DNA of 64,000 nt, from positions 41,080,003 to 41,144,002 of the forward strand of contig NC_059075.1 in NCBI RefSeq assembly GCF_020497125.1. The letters are read 5' to 3'. Below the pieces are notes generated by a model, which was not told the origin of the DNA, ran no database searches, and saw nothing but the letters and a program-made list of their open reading frames with translations. Every line of letters starts with the position of its first letter. The first letter of the stretch is position 1. This stretch comes from Mauremys mutica (taxonomy: Eukaryota; Chordata; Testudines; Geoemydidae). Below are positions 11,863-23,559 of this stretch, piece after piece. Made by a program: the position numbers and the translations under genes.

Positions 11863-12042
11863 TAGAATATCAGGGTTGGAAGGACCTTAGGAGGTCATCT
11901 ACTAGTCCAACCCCTTGCTCAAAGGGGGACCAATCCTCAACTATTTTTTTGCCCCAGATCCCTAAGTGGCCCCCTCAAGAATTGATCTCACAACCCTGGG
12001 TTTAGCAGGCCAATGCTCAAACCACTGAGCTATCCCTCTCTC
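11863..12042 (-). mobile_element. Turtle Cry-type tRNA-derived SINE
   Basis: Read on the - strand it begins with a tRNA-like head containing GGGATAGCTCAGTGGTTTGA (A-box region) and GGGTTGTGAGATCAATTC (B-box region). A middle block includes GGGGGCCACTTAGGGATCTG. The tail, TGGAAGGACC-type sequence in reverse, resembles the CR1 LINE 3' end. This head-plus-CR1-tail design is the known structure of the cryptodiran polIII/SINE. The tRNA-like head is not a functional tRNA gene. The A and B boxes are well preserved, suggesting moderate age. Confidence 0.88.
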
Positions 12043-12179
12043 CTAACTTTGGGGAGGTCCGTGATGGTAGTGTTCAGTGAAGGAGGAAGCCCAGTAGGCT
12101 CACAGGAGCAGCTCCCAAATTCCTGATCCTCTGCAAAGAGCCTCTCTCCCAAAGTTGCCCAGGACACCCTGCTTCCAGA

Positions 12180-12600
12180 CAGGATGGCTGTGCCCCAAGA
12201 GTGGTCCCTAGGGGGAGCTGTGCTGCAGGGAGAGGTGTAGGTGTCCCAGCACTGGCACTCTCCCATCTAAGTCAGTACTAACCCCTGGTTCCCCAGCATG
12301 GGGCTAGGAGGTGCAGTGCTGCAGGCATGGTGTTGGGAAGGGACCCTCCTCTCAGTCAATACTGACTCCAGTGCCCCAGGGTGGTGTTAGGAGATGCTGT
12401 GCTGCAGAGAATGGTGTGAATGACTCAGCAGGGGATAATAGTCCTTCTGTGTCAACACTGAGCCAATGCCCCAGTAGTGCTAGGGGTACTTTACTGTGCT
12501 GCAGGGAGAGATGTTAGTGTATTCAGTAGGTAGCATTCTTCCCTCCAGGGATCAGGAGACCTGCTCCAATGAAGATGCTCTCTCTTGAAGGCAGACTAAA
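12180..12600 (+). repeat. Old dispersed repeat with internal ~100-bp tandem units
   Basis: Blocks recur at about 90-110 bp spacing: AGTCAGTACTAACCCC, AGTCAATACTGACTCC and GTCAACACTGAGCC, each followed by a CCCCAG-containing stretch and a GTGCTGCAG block. Related sequence occurs near 15990-16070 and 60230-60290. It is probably an old LINE-associated repeat; the class is not established. Confidence 0.55.
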
Positions 12601-15600
12601 ACCAGCGCCTTGAGCACAGTGAGCATTAATGATTGCACTGCATTCTCCCAGGCCCTGGGGAGCCAGGCCCAGAGTCAGGCCAAATCCAAGGGAGACAGTT
12701 GCATTCTGTCCACCCCTTCAACCACTCAGTGATCCCAACTGCTCACTGCTTAACATGCCTGGTGAGCAAACTCCCTTTTGAGAAAGGATCTGGTGTGTTT
12801 CTCTTTTTAGAGACTGTGGATGAGGCAACCAGCTGGGGCCCCCTCGGAGGCACACATCAGCCAGCCTTCTCCAGCCCACACAGCCTTCGGGGGGACTCAG
12901 AAGACAGAGTCCACTAGTAAATAACACAGCTTCTTCTAGGCACACAGAGAGCTGCAGACATGTGGCTCTGAACAGCACTCCGTGTTCCAGCCTCTTCCCA
13001 GCATGCTAATGCGAGTGTGGAGAATACAGACTGTCCTGATCACTCCAGGGGAATTCCCCAGCCCACGACATACAGCTGAGCAAATCCTTAACCACTTACC
13101 CATAGGCAGACACCATGCATTTGCCAGCCTTTTCCCCATGCTGGGGGCAGCTGTGGCATCAGAGATCAGGTGGAAGGTGCTAGTTCATTGGGCTGGGAAT
13201 TTTCAGCACATCTCAAGCCAATGCCAGGTGAGCAAGTTGTAATGTGTCTGCAGGCACCTTAAGTCCTCCTCCCCCGCTCTTGGATGATCCCATTCAGGGG
13301 GCCAGGACTCAGGGATTGCCCCTTCTGCAGATTGTGTTGCTCAGAAGGAGGCAGTTTGGTAGGCAGGGAAAGGCAGAGTGAGCATTCCTACCCTGCATGC
13401 TGCCAGCTTGCTTAGGACATGGGGCCTAAACACTTCACAGGATCAGGCCCTCCTTGTACCAGAGCTGCTGAGCTCTGCTTTGCTTCTCCTCCAACCACGT
13501 GGCCATAGCACTATCCGGTTAGCTGCTGCTCCCAGCTGCTTGCCGGTGTTTCAAAGCCTATTAACATCACTGAGAAAACATGGGAGATAGACTGTTTCCT
13601 TTATGTCAGGGCAGAAATGGCCAGGTCTTCGCACGTGCACAGGCCAGGCTGGGAGGAGAGGGAGGCACCAGGAGAGACAGAGAAAGAAAGAAAGAAAGTG
13701 GGCTGGCAGGGAGAACTGGCATCACTTTACGGATTAGGCCAGAGAGCTGGGCACGTCCTGGATTATTATCGGGGGATGAAGGAGGATGGGCCAATGTGCA
13801 AGAAATCAACCCTGAAAATAGTGGGGGAAGCTTCAGGTTGGAGCAGGTGACTTTAGGGGGCAGTCAGCCCAGCCCACCCTAGCCTGAGGTCTCTGGGCTT
13901 GGGAGGGATTGGGAACCCTTAGGATGGTCCATATTCAGTCTCTGGCATCAGGGACCCTCTTTGTACAAGGGGACATTGGAGGGGCACTCTGGGGCTGGAG
14001 AAGAGAAGGGTGTCAATCTCACAGATGGGAAATGGGGGAGGTGGGGAGGATTAGAAAGCTCTACACCCCCCTTGCCAATCCCATTTGGTGAAATCCTGCC
14101 TAGTTCAGCATGTGCTGAAGTGCTGCCAGCGCACCACTCAGGGTAACAAGGTTCAGGCCCTTCTGCCCAGCTGCATCCTGCACATGCTCCAAATCATTAA
14201 TGCTGCAATGGAAAAGAAAAGAACATTGCAGCAGAGGGCAAAAGAGTCGCTTCGAATCTCCTCCTGTTACTCATCTCAGGTGAGCCTTGGACACAGGGAC
14301 AGCTTGGAGCTACCCGAGGCCAGGCTTGCCAGGTCACATACTCTGCAGCGCCAATGCTAGGACACTACGTCTGGGCCGGCGCGGGAGACAGCTCACAAAA
14401 GGAATTTTAATATACACACCCAGGGTGGCCTGATGTATGCTGTTCAGTAGGGGGGCAGCGCTGGCACAGTCACAAACATATCACCAGCCAGTCCACCCGT
14501 GGAGCTGCTCAGCTAACGTGTTCTCACACAAACCCAATCTGCCTCTCACACCTTCCCAGGTGCCAAAACCCCCAAACGACTCCTATTCAACTGCCCAGAT
14601 CCCCATCAATCCCTGGGCAACTTCCACAACAAAGCTCTGCCTTGTCAGTACAGAAATCTGCATCACTCTGAAAACTGACTACGCTGGGACAAGGGAAAGG
14701 AAACTAAGTATCAAAACAAATAACTCCGATGACCCTGTTGTGATGGTTTTATTCCCATGTGATTCACTATAAACTCCTTGTTAAAAATTTAAGCGAAGAT
14801 GCTGCAGCACACTCAGCTTGCAGCAGAATCTGCCACAGGACTGCAGGGCAGTTTGCCAGAGTACAGGCCTTGGCTGCATCAGAGGGCTCAGCAGCTCGCG
14901 ACATGGGAGCTCCAGCCCTGTCATTGCAGAGGGAGAGCCAGGGAGTGATGAGAGAGATGGTTTCCTACAGTGCGATGCAAACTGTTGAGACAAGAGGCCC
15001 TGAGGTTACATGCACTTGTCTCTTCTGTTGCAAGGGGTGCCCAGGAGAGGAGAGAACTATCGAGCTTGTAAAACACCCTTAGCCTGGAATACAGGCGTCC
15101 GCAAGTTAGTTAGTCAGAAAGAGCTGTTAGATAAGCCCTTACTCTGCGCCCAACCCAGCTCCTATGGAAGCCAGCGAGAGCTGCATCAGGCTGTTGGCAC
15201 TCAGCACCTTGGCTTCCAGCTCTGCTGTAAGCCCCCCTACTTCAGAGAGCAGCCCTGCTCTCTGCTCCACTCTGGGGGCTGCGTTCCTCTTCCCACTTCT
15301 CCCACCTCCATCCTGGATGGATCAAAGCAATCGACTGGCTCAGACCTCCTAGTAATCTCCATTTGCTGCCTTTGCAGAGTCACTGTAAGCACAATGGGCA
15401 GCCGTGTTTAAGCCTAGGCCCCCTCCAGTGCTGAGGCAGGAGCTTCTCACACAATCAGCTGCAGGTGACAGAGGGGAAGAGCAGCCTGATGCTAATACTT
15501 GGGACACCGCTGTGCACTCTTGCTGGAAGATCTTCCAGTCCCAGGCACCCATCCTCTGGGACACCTCAGACCCAGGTTCACAAGGTCACAAAGGCAAAGT

Positions 15601-15955
15601 CTAGAGACCATTTTGGGAGCTCAGCATCCACTCAAGTATTTTATACAAGAACGGCCCCCATCACCTATGGAAGATCCTGAGGCAGAGCCCAAGTGCGACA
15701 GAAAAGAATGCCCCACGCCTGCTGCAAGTTCATAGGGTCAGAGGCAGGAAACAGGCCCAGCACGGAACTGTAGATAATGGTTTATGGAGTGTTTGGCACT
15801 GAAAGGGAAAGCAAGATCAGAACTACAATGACTGGACAGCAAGAGACTCAGTGCAATGAGTCTGGGAGGGGACAGCAGCTTTGGGGCAACTGCCACTTGA
15901 AACCTTAGAGGGGGACTGTCAAAAGCCAGAGTTGCGAAGCTGAGCGCTTTTGTAA
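12601..15955. other. Gene-free stretch, nothing recognised
   Basis: About 3.4 kb without a recognisable exon or repeat. A short (GAAA)n-like run lies near 13681-13698. Frames of up to 133 codons lack domains. Confidence 0.4.
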
Positions 15956-15959
15956 TCCA

Positions 15960-16350
15960 CCCCAGTGCATAGGGACTGATCACGGTGATTCAGTAAGGGG
16001 CACTCTTGCACTGGAATCAGTACTGACCCCAGGGCCCCTCCATGCTGCTCGGGGACACCATGCTCATGGAGGCGCTCTCTATCAGAGGTGTAATACTGAC
16101 CTCCAAACCACTTGTGCTCATTAAAGATCTCCTGGTACTTTTCACAAGAGTTGGACCATCTGGGCTAAATTCCAACTTGGGATATTACATTTCACCCCAT
16201 TTCAGATGGATGCCATTCTCCTTCCTGCTCAAAAAGCTATTGTCTTGCCGAGTGCTGTCAAACGGCTGCCACTGCCCAGCTCACAGAAGGCTGCATTCAG
16301 TGGCAAGCTAAGCACTTTGGGATTCAATACTCCCTCTCTCTAATGCTGGA
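15960..16350 (+). repeat. Copy of the dispersed L2/CR1-like repeat
   Basis: It starts with the AATCAGTACTGACCCC block shared with 12180-12600, continues through TTAAAGATCTCCTGGTAC, and ends near AAGCACTTTGGGATTCAAT, a typical old-LINE tail. Boundaries are approximate. Confidence 0.5.
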
Positions 16351-16989
16351 AGGTGACAAATACACTTCAAGGTTACTGAGTTAGTTAGGACCTTTGGACT
16401 GGGAGAGGGAGGGGACTGGGCAAGCCACTCACCCCAATGTTACATTATTAAACTATTATGCAGTTTCTTGGAATCTAGAAAATCACTTATACTGAAGATA
16501 ACCCTCCCCTTTCTCCCCCCTCCCCCCCCCCGTGGGAAGCTTTACCACACCCTAGACTCAGGAAGAGGCTCCTGCCAACCACAGCAAATCTCAGGCTTAG
16601 TTTGGCAGCCACACCTTGAGTTAGGGGCCATACTCTTGTGGATGCTGTATCTCAAGACCATGCACTTTAAGAATCTGCTTGATGACACTATCACTGCTAA
16701 GCCTTTTCATCCCCCACCCTCACCAACCCCTCACCCCCAGTCAGTAAGAGTTTGCATAATTTGGGGCATACAAAATCAAGGTGGAAAAACTCTAATACAT
16801 GAAATGCAAGTATTTAACATTTGCAATGTCAATTATTAAAAATACATATTTGAATGGTAGTGATGTATGAGGAAGGGGCTTGGGGTATAGCATGGACCTC
16901 ACTTTCATTTGATACAGTGTCTACTCTTTTTAATGTGAAAAATATTCAAATTATAAATATATATATTCAACAAAATCATTATAACAATT

Positions 16990-18360
16990 TTAACCAAATG
17001 CTGTAGTGGCTCAAGTGTGGGGAGGGAGTGTTTAGATCCAAAACACTTTTCTACACATTTTACGTTTTCTGTAAGTGCTTCAGTTATGAGTGGTAAGGAG
17101 CTGAGCGTTGGTGCTGATGTGGTACCTTTGCCAATGCTTGCTGCCCATGATTTCAGCTGTACTTCTGACATGGTGGCATAATTTGATTGTCCATAGCATG
17201 CAGCCAGGAATTTGGTTGTCTGTTTGATGACAGCAGGCATTGCTGCATGATGTTGCTTGCAGAGAAAGGGTGTATCCAGCTGGTAGACTCTTCAACACAG
17301 TGCCTTTGTGAAGGACAAAATAGGAAGCTACCGTATCAGGCTGAAAGTACCTGGGCAGCTAACAGTCTTGGTACAATGTTGTGGTGTTGCTCCACAATAG
17401 CATGGATGCTTATTACAGCTCTCTCAGGGCATCCATAATCACTAAAGATGTTAGGCCCCATTCAAGGCAATGGTACAAGAGTAAGACAAATATGTCGGTG
17501 TCATCTGATAATACTGATATTCCCACCAGTTTCTCTTTTGCAACCATCACCATTTGTTGGACAAGGATTCTGTCAGGTTCTTCTTGTGAGGAGGCCGTAT
17601 CTTCTCGGTTGATCACCCCACCTCCCCAGTTGATTTAAACTGGAGTATTGTCTCCGACTGTGATGACTGGCTTGTGCTTTGGAATGCGTCATTGGTGAAG
17701 CTTCTTGTTGAATGAGTTCTGTACAAATGATGTCAATCAACTGTTTCTTACTGTCAGTTACCATCAAGACAACTTTCTGTGGAGGCAGTTGTGTACTTGT
17801 ACTCAACTAATGCACTCTGCTTGCTTCTGTAGGTCTGCTAGATCTTGTGACACACTTTGTGCTGAAGTCTTGGTACGTGTCAAAGAAAAGATATACATCA
17901 CCTATTGCTTGTGTTCAGGGTAGACTCTGAAATTAGTCACCACTTGCTAGCCACGTACTACCCAAAGAACTCCAGAACCCTCAATGGCCATGCAGGTTAC
18001 TTCTTGTGGAGTATGTCTATAACCATCTGCTTCCTTAGCCTTGGCAATCCTCATGTCACCAGAGTCAGTGAACACTGACGTTGGTACAGGAGCCTACTCA
18101 TGCGACAAAATATTCTTGATGTCAACGTCTCGTGAACTTGCTTGTAGGCCCATCACTTTTGAATAAACATTAGTGTTAACTACCTTTGTTGCACCAACCA
18201 CCTGTCCATACTTTGCTGTCACTGCCAATGTCTCTACTAACCTTGATATTGTGTCATAGAACCCTGTGGGGCAGCTACATTCAAATTCTTGCATTTGGTG
18301 AATTACAATTGTACCTGTGTCATCTACACTGACTGATGGTGGTGCCACTTTACCACTGAC
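16990..18360 (-). pseudogene. Decayed multi-copy gene with acidic DTD motif
   Basis: Three - strand frame blocks read in one order but are broken by stops and frameshifts: about 18348-17945, 17806-17630 and 17616-17000. The first runs through one in-frame stop at 18094-18096 and then resumes readable sequence to about 17945. The middle has PPQKVVLMVTDSKKQLIDII. The last has VQQMVMVAKEK followed by ISVLSDDTDIFVLLLYHC, then a frameshift near 17300-17240 and FLAACYGQS. I recognise this as a family present in many copies in fish, amphibian and turtle genomes. The DTD block between hydrophobic strands recalls PIN/flap-nuclease-like folds, but that is inference, and I cannot say which mobile element class it belongs to. 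No intact copy exists here. Sequence up to about 18570 may be more of its 5' end. Confidence 0.7.
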
Positions 18361-18570
18361 AATATTTACTATTGCCTGTAGAGGCTTATGACGGGGGGGG
18401 TGGGTGGGGAGGGATCAATGCACAGCATTAGCTTCTTACTAGTGGCTTCCCTGTGACCCTTGCATCTGCCGAAATCCTTTATTTCATTCCTTCTTTGTGA
18501 ATCTCTTGTACTTGTGCCTCCTGGTTGCCATTTATGTTTGCAATGTCTTCCACCAGCTAGCTGCATATGT

Positions 18571-19592
18571 GGAGGCTAACAACCCAATCTCAAGAGTTTC
18601 AGGGTGATCTCAGTGATTCCACTATGGCTGTGGCCATTCTTCATGAAGGTGGTTTCAATGTACCCGTCACTGCACAAACCATTCCATATTCCTGGACCAT
18701 GGGGCAGGAAGAAAACAGCTGACCATGTGTTTGGTTTATACGTTGTTAGTGTCTATAACTGTCCAATATTTGAAAATTAATTCTCAAGAGTGAATATGTA
18801 AGAATTTAAGTGGCAGGCTCAGAGTACAAGAAGAATAAGCCTTGTGTCTGAGTTCGGTGAGGATGAGGGGGCGTGCAAGCAAGGTACACTGCTAATACAG
18901 ACACAACATATGCGCTTCCTCGCTAATTATGTTCCATAAGAAAATATTAGTTTGAAGTTTTCTTTAAAAATAATTGAAATTCAATGAAAGGAGTTTCACT
19001 GTCACTTGGCTTATGAATCAGGAAGGGGTGGTAGTAAGTGCTCATATTTCAAAATGCTCAACAGTGACAACGGTGTCATCAGGCAGTTTCTTCGCATTTA
19101 GGGTCTTGAAATTCAGAATACACACACACTATGGACACTAACACAAAGTACTGCCATAAACTTGAATTTGGCTATAGGCTTAGCTTTTTCAGAGCACAAT
19201 GGACATCTGGTTTGGTCTGCAGCCCTCCTCCACCCAGGGTGCCACTGCAATCTCACAGCCCTTCCTCCCCACTGCAGACTACCCATCCAGCCACTTCAAT
19301 GAACCACTCCCCACTTCCCTCCACCCCACCCCCCATAGGAGTTTAGTCTGAAGAAACACCCAGGGCATCAGGCAAAAGACTAACAGAGAGACATATAAAG
19401 AAAGAAGAGACTCAGAGAAGGCCTGTGGGGAGGGTGTGGGGAGGAGACAAAGGTGTTTTCATGTTGCTCAGGAAAGCTATTCCCCCAAATCCCACTCCCT
19501 TCAGTACTATACAGCCATCTATTAATGATGGGAACTGCCTACAGAGATGGCCAGTACCTAGTAAGGTAGGAACTAAATTTCTTTGGAGCTCT
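18571..19592. other. Gene-free spacer, nothing recognised
   Basis: No recognisable feature. A C-rich run lies around 19215-19335. Confidence 0.4.
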
Positions 19593-19600
19593 GGTGTGCC

Positions 19601-19716
19601 TAGGGTGACCTGATGTCCCGATTTTAGAGGGACAGTCTTGATATTCAGGGCTTTGTCTTATATAGACGACTATAACCCCCATCCTGATTTTTCATACTTG
19701 CTCTTTGGTCAACCTA
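19601..19716 (+). mobile_element. Short hAT MITE (116 bp), forward copy
   Basis: The ends are TAGGGTGACCTGATGTCCCG and TTTGGTCAACCTA. Flanks GGTGTGCC (19593-19600) and GGTGGGCC (19717-19724) agree at 7 of 8 positions. The same family, in the opposite orientation, lies at 22481-22597. Confidence 0.82.
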
Positions 19717-20039
19717 GGTGGGCCAAAGTGTGGAAACCCCTCTCCCACCAGGGGATAAATGGGGTAGGGATGCCTTGCGATGCAGCTGTGTCTCCAAATA
19801 CACCAACACTGCCACACTTGCTATTCATATTCCTCATGGGCAATACATTAAGCAAATGGTGAGCTGTGCGTCCTTTGGCCCAGGCAGCAGGACAAGCACC
19901 TGACACAAGGCTGCAGAGCAGGTTCATTTTTAACTCTTTCCTACACAACAACAGATGTGGCATTGGACAAAACTCAAAACAGTAAAAATAAACCTTGGGT
20001 GCTCCTAGTCCCGAGGATTTATCTGGAGTATGCCCCATT

Positions 20040-20079
20040 CTCTCTCTCTCTCTCTCTCACACACACACCCACCCACCCA
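20040..20079. repeat. (TC)n-(AC)n simple repeat
   Basis: A run of TC dinucleotides passes into ACACAC and then CCCACCCACCC. It is a compound microsatellite with no associated gene seen. Confidence 0.9.
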
Positions 20080-20805
20080 GGCCAATCCCTGACACATAGT
20101 TACAGAAATCCAGTTACACAGGTTAGTCCCATTAACCCTGGAACAGAGACATCACCCTGCTGACACAGCTGCTCTCTCTGCCTCCCACAGCTGGATCAAA
20201 ATGGGACAAACGGAATTGAAAGACTTTACAATCTGCCAGGACCCAAGATCAGGATTAGGTGGTTTCCTATGCGAAAACTAGAGCTAAGTCTAAACCCAAA
20301 TTCCAGCTCCAAATGCCCTCAGACTTTGGGGAAGCTCAGGTCTAGAGACGGGCTGGAACTATGGGTGCAGTTGCACCCACTGGCTTGAAGTGGATTCCAT
20401 CATATACAGGGTTTACAGTTTGTTTCAATGTCTCTCAGCACCTCCACTATACAAATTGTTCCAGCATCCCTGGGTCTAGGGCAAATGATGTAGCTTTGGC
20501 CTCTCGCTCATTGCAATTGACAATATCCCAAGCGCCAACTAAGCCTAGAGCTGCCCTCCCTGCCTTGCTCACTTGGTTCATATATTTTAGCAACATGGGC
20601 CATCATGGCACCCTGAACTCGGATCTTGGGAAACAAGAGAAGGGAGAAATGATCTTCAGCTACTTGGTGTTAAAACAAACATTTATAATTCGTGGAGTCT
20701 GCCCAGATTTGGGGACTAACTGAGACTCCTAAACCAAACAGGCACACAAAGCTGAAAATGCTTTTCGGGTCACTTTTTGGTAGCACCTTTTAGTGTTTAG
20801 CACAC

Positions 20806-20960
20806 TGGTCTGGGAGCCAGGAATTCCTGAGGTTAGTCTCATCTCTGCCACCGACTCACCAGTGGTCTTGAGCCAGTCAAGCCATCTTTCTGTGCTTCAG
20901 TTCCTCTCCATCCCCACCTGCCACCTGTAAAATGCTGACTCTGCTGCTGCATGAGTAGGA
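20806..20960 (+). repeat. MIR-type SINE remnant, + orientation
   Basis: Readable blocks are TCTGCCACCGACTCACCAG and TTCTGTGCTTCAGTTCC, in MIR order. Diverged, with approximate limits. Confidence 0.65.
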
Positions 20961-20964
20961 CATA

Positions 20965-22015
20965 GGAAGAGGCACAGCATGGAAACAGTGCCTTATAGTG
21001 AGGCTCTCAGAAGAGTTTTTGCATCTCTGCTGTTTTCTGCAAAATTTAAGTTTTTTTTTTCAAATGAAAAACACCACCACCAAAATAAGGGTGAACTCCT
21101 GGCCTCATTGACGCCAATAGCAAAACTTCTGCTGAATTTCAGTGTGGCCAGGATTTCACCTCCAGCACTTTTGATTGTGAAGAAAAAACTCCTGATTGTG
21201 ATTCAGTGAGACAGCACTGCACTGAGTCTTCAGCCAGAGCGCCTGAAGCAGCAGTTCTTGGGAGGTGTAATTGCAATGGCAAGTTAATTCTGAAACCTAA
21301 CAGCTATGCCAGACATTTCAACACTTAAGTATTTCACTGCAGATCATGTCAGTAGAAACACCCAGCGAGTGCACTGTCTCCACTGTGGCTGGACTGATTT
21401 GAAAGGACCGCGAGAAAAAGGCAGTAAAATGTTAAAGATGGAAGTAACCGAACATTTTATTCACTCATTTTTTGATCCTTAACGTAAAAGGATGTGAGGA
21501 AAGAACATGAAAAGAAAGACCGTGGGGAAGTGTTGGGGGTGGGGAGGAGAGAAAGAACAAGTACATTTGATAGAAATCATTCAGTGACAACACAGCATCC
21601 CGGATTAATCATCTTAATGAGTATTTAAGATAAGAGAACAGAACAACAATACACAAGCCCTCAATAGTGATGTAACAGGCTCCCTTTTCTGCCCTTTGGA
21701 CCACCACAAATTCGCTGGATGGGTCCTCTTCACCCATCTTTATTCGGTCCTCTTCACGAGGTCACCAGGACAGTCTCATGCAGCAACATACAATTAGAAG
21801 TCAACTTCTCCCTTCCGGGAAGAGATGACAAGAGCTCACCATCCTGGGATCCTTATTCCCTAGCCCCTGCCAGCCTCCCTCATTGCACTGCCTTCCTCCC
21901 TGTCTTTTAACTGTTCCGGGCTGATTGTTCTCATTAGCTGTCAGCCTCCTGCCTACTTAAGCCATTGAGCACCCATTCCCCAATTAAATCCACTCCAGTG
22001 GGGAGATAGCTAGTA
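20965..22015. other. Gene-free spacer, nothing recognised
   Basis: No recognisable exon or repeat family. Confidence 0.4.
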
Positions 22016-22019
22016 CCTC

Positions 22020-22257
22020 AGCGTATATTTACACTGCAATTAAACACCCACAGCTGGCCTGTGTCAGCTGACTCAGGCTTGCAGGGCGGTAAAATTGAGG
22101 TGTAGATAGTCAGGGTAGGCTGTAGGACACTCTCTCCTCACCGGGTCCCAGAGCCCAGGCTCCAGCCTGCACTCAAACATCTACACTGCAATTTTACAGT
22201 CCAAGCCAGCTGACATGGGCCAGCTGTTGGTGTTTAATTGCAGTGTAGACATACCCT
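22020..22257. mobile_element. Palindromic MITE (238 bp)
   Basis: The left arm TACACTGCAATTAAACACC pairs with the right arm GGTGTTTAATTGCAGTGTA. Inner blocks CAGCTGGCC and GGCCAGCTG extend the pairing. The ends approximate AGCGTAT and ATACCCT. No clear target duplication was found. Several similar TCTACACTG-ended elements occur in the window. Confidence 0.8.
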
Positions 22258-22480
22258 CGGTAACCAGAGTGCTAAGTCAGCTCTAAGCCCCTAGCACTCT
22301 GTCACATGTGCAATCAGAACACACAGGCACAAACCCACACTCACATTGCAATTCAAAAAGTTTGGTTATTTCCCCACTTCTTGACATTATATTTCCCTCC
22401 TGCCCAGCTCTGCCTGCTCGGGATCAGATAGAAAACAGACACTGAAGCACTGACACACCCCAGGAAACGTTGCTCTCAGT

Positions 22481-22597
22481 TACGGTGACCAGACAGCAAA
22501 TGTGAAAATCGGGATGGGGGGGTAATAGGAGCCTATATAAGAAAAAGACCCAAAAATCAGGACAGTCCCTATAAAATTGGGACATCTGGTCATCCTA
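22481..22597 (-). mobile_element. Short hAT MITE (117 bp), reverse copy
   Basis: The ends are TACGGTGACCAGACAG and ATCTGGTCATCCTA. Flanks CTCTCAGT (22473-22480) and CTCTCGGT (22598-22605) match at 7 of 8. It is the reverse-orientation sibling of 19601-19716, with the shared interior ATAAGAAAAAGACCC-type block. Confidence 0.85.
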
Positions 22598-23316
22598 CTC
22601 TCGGTGGATTCCCCATGCAGCTGGAGGCAGAAAAATCTAGAAATCTCTCAAAAGGAGTCTGAGATTTTGAACCCAAGTTCTGAGAGAACTGCATAAACAT
22701 CCAAACTTCTGGCCACTCCTACGAATTGCACCATGAAGGTCACCTGCTGGAGATCTTGCGTTGGTCATAAAACTGACAAGACAAAGCATTTGGTGGCCGA
22801 TGGCCAGTAGAGGAGCAGCCCATGGGGTTATATTGTCCTCTCTCATCCAGGCAGTTCAGAGCACCTTAATCTCCCTACAGCTAACCTAAACCACACAAGA
22901 GAAGAGACAGCTTTTGGCAGGATCCTGGCCACCCACACCCAGGGCAGGGAAATTCCCTCTGTGATGATGCTGTGCCCTTCCTTCGATCACGTCCATTGCA
23001 GCAGCCTTCAATATCTTCCTCAGCCTGACATTCCTGGCTCCTGCCTCTGCCCCACCAGCCCTTTAATGTTATACTGATGTTGGCTTTTGTTTGAAGGATT
23101 TCTCTGTATGTTCAACACAAGGATAATACACACCTATGTGCTGCATAGCAGAGGGCTGCCATGGGACAGTCTAAGAGAGCGGCAAGGTTTTATTAGAGGG
23201 GCACATTTTATTAGTAGTAAATTGTACGGTGGTAGCACCTTGAGGCCCCAGCTGGGTCTGTGCTGGGTGCTGGAGTAACTATCCCTATCCTGAAGGACTT
23301 ACAGTCTGATTTAAGA

Positions 23317-23550
23317 TCCACACACAGATTTTGTGCCCATATAATTATTTGGATGGGGTGAGACAAAGTTATACCAGTATAAAGGTGCTTATACCAGTAT
23401 AAAGGTGCTTATACCAGTATCACTTATTCCCATAAGGGAAGGGGAATAAGCATCAGTATAACTGCATCCGCACTAGGGGGATTGTTTAGCTTTAACTGTA
23501 CCGGTGCAGTTAAAGTAGTACAATGTGTGTGTGTAGACAAGCCCTAAGAT
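23317..23550. mobile_element. MITE with internal 20-bp tandem duplication
   Basis: The right end GTGTGTAGACAAGCCC is the typical turtle MITE terminus. The left end near CCACACACAG is diverged. Inside, a 20-bp unit TTATACCAGTATAAAGGTGC occurs at 23369-23388 and 23389-23408, with 12 bases of a third copy. TAAGAT flanks both sides, a possible target duplication. Just upstream (about 23225-23310) is a fragment of another common repeat. Confidence 0.6.
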
Positions 23551-23559
23551 GAGACACAG

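Noticed and set aside
11990..12042. tRNA-like sequence on the - strand
   Set aside because: A and B boxes are present but they belong to a SINE head with CR1-like tail, not to a tRNA gene.
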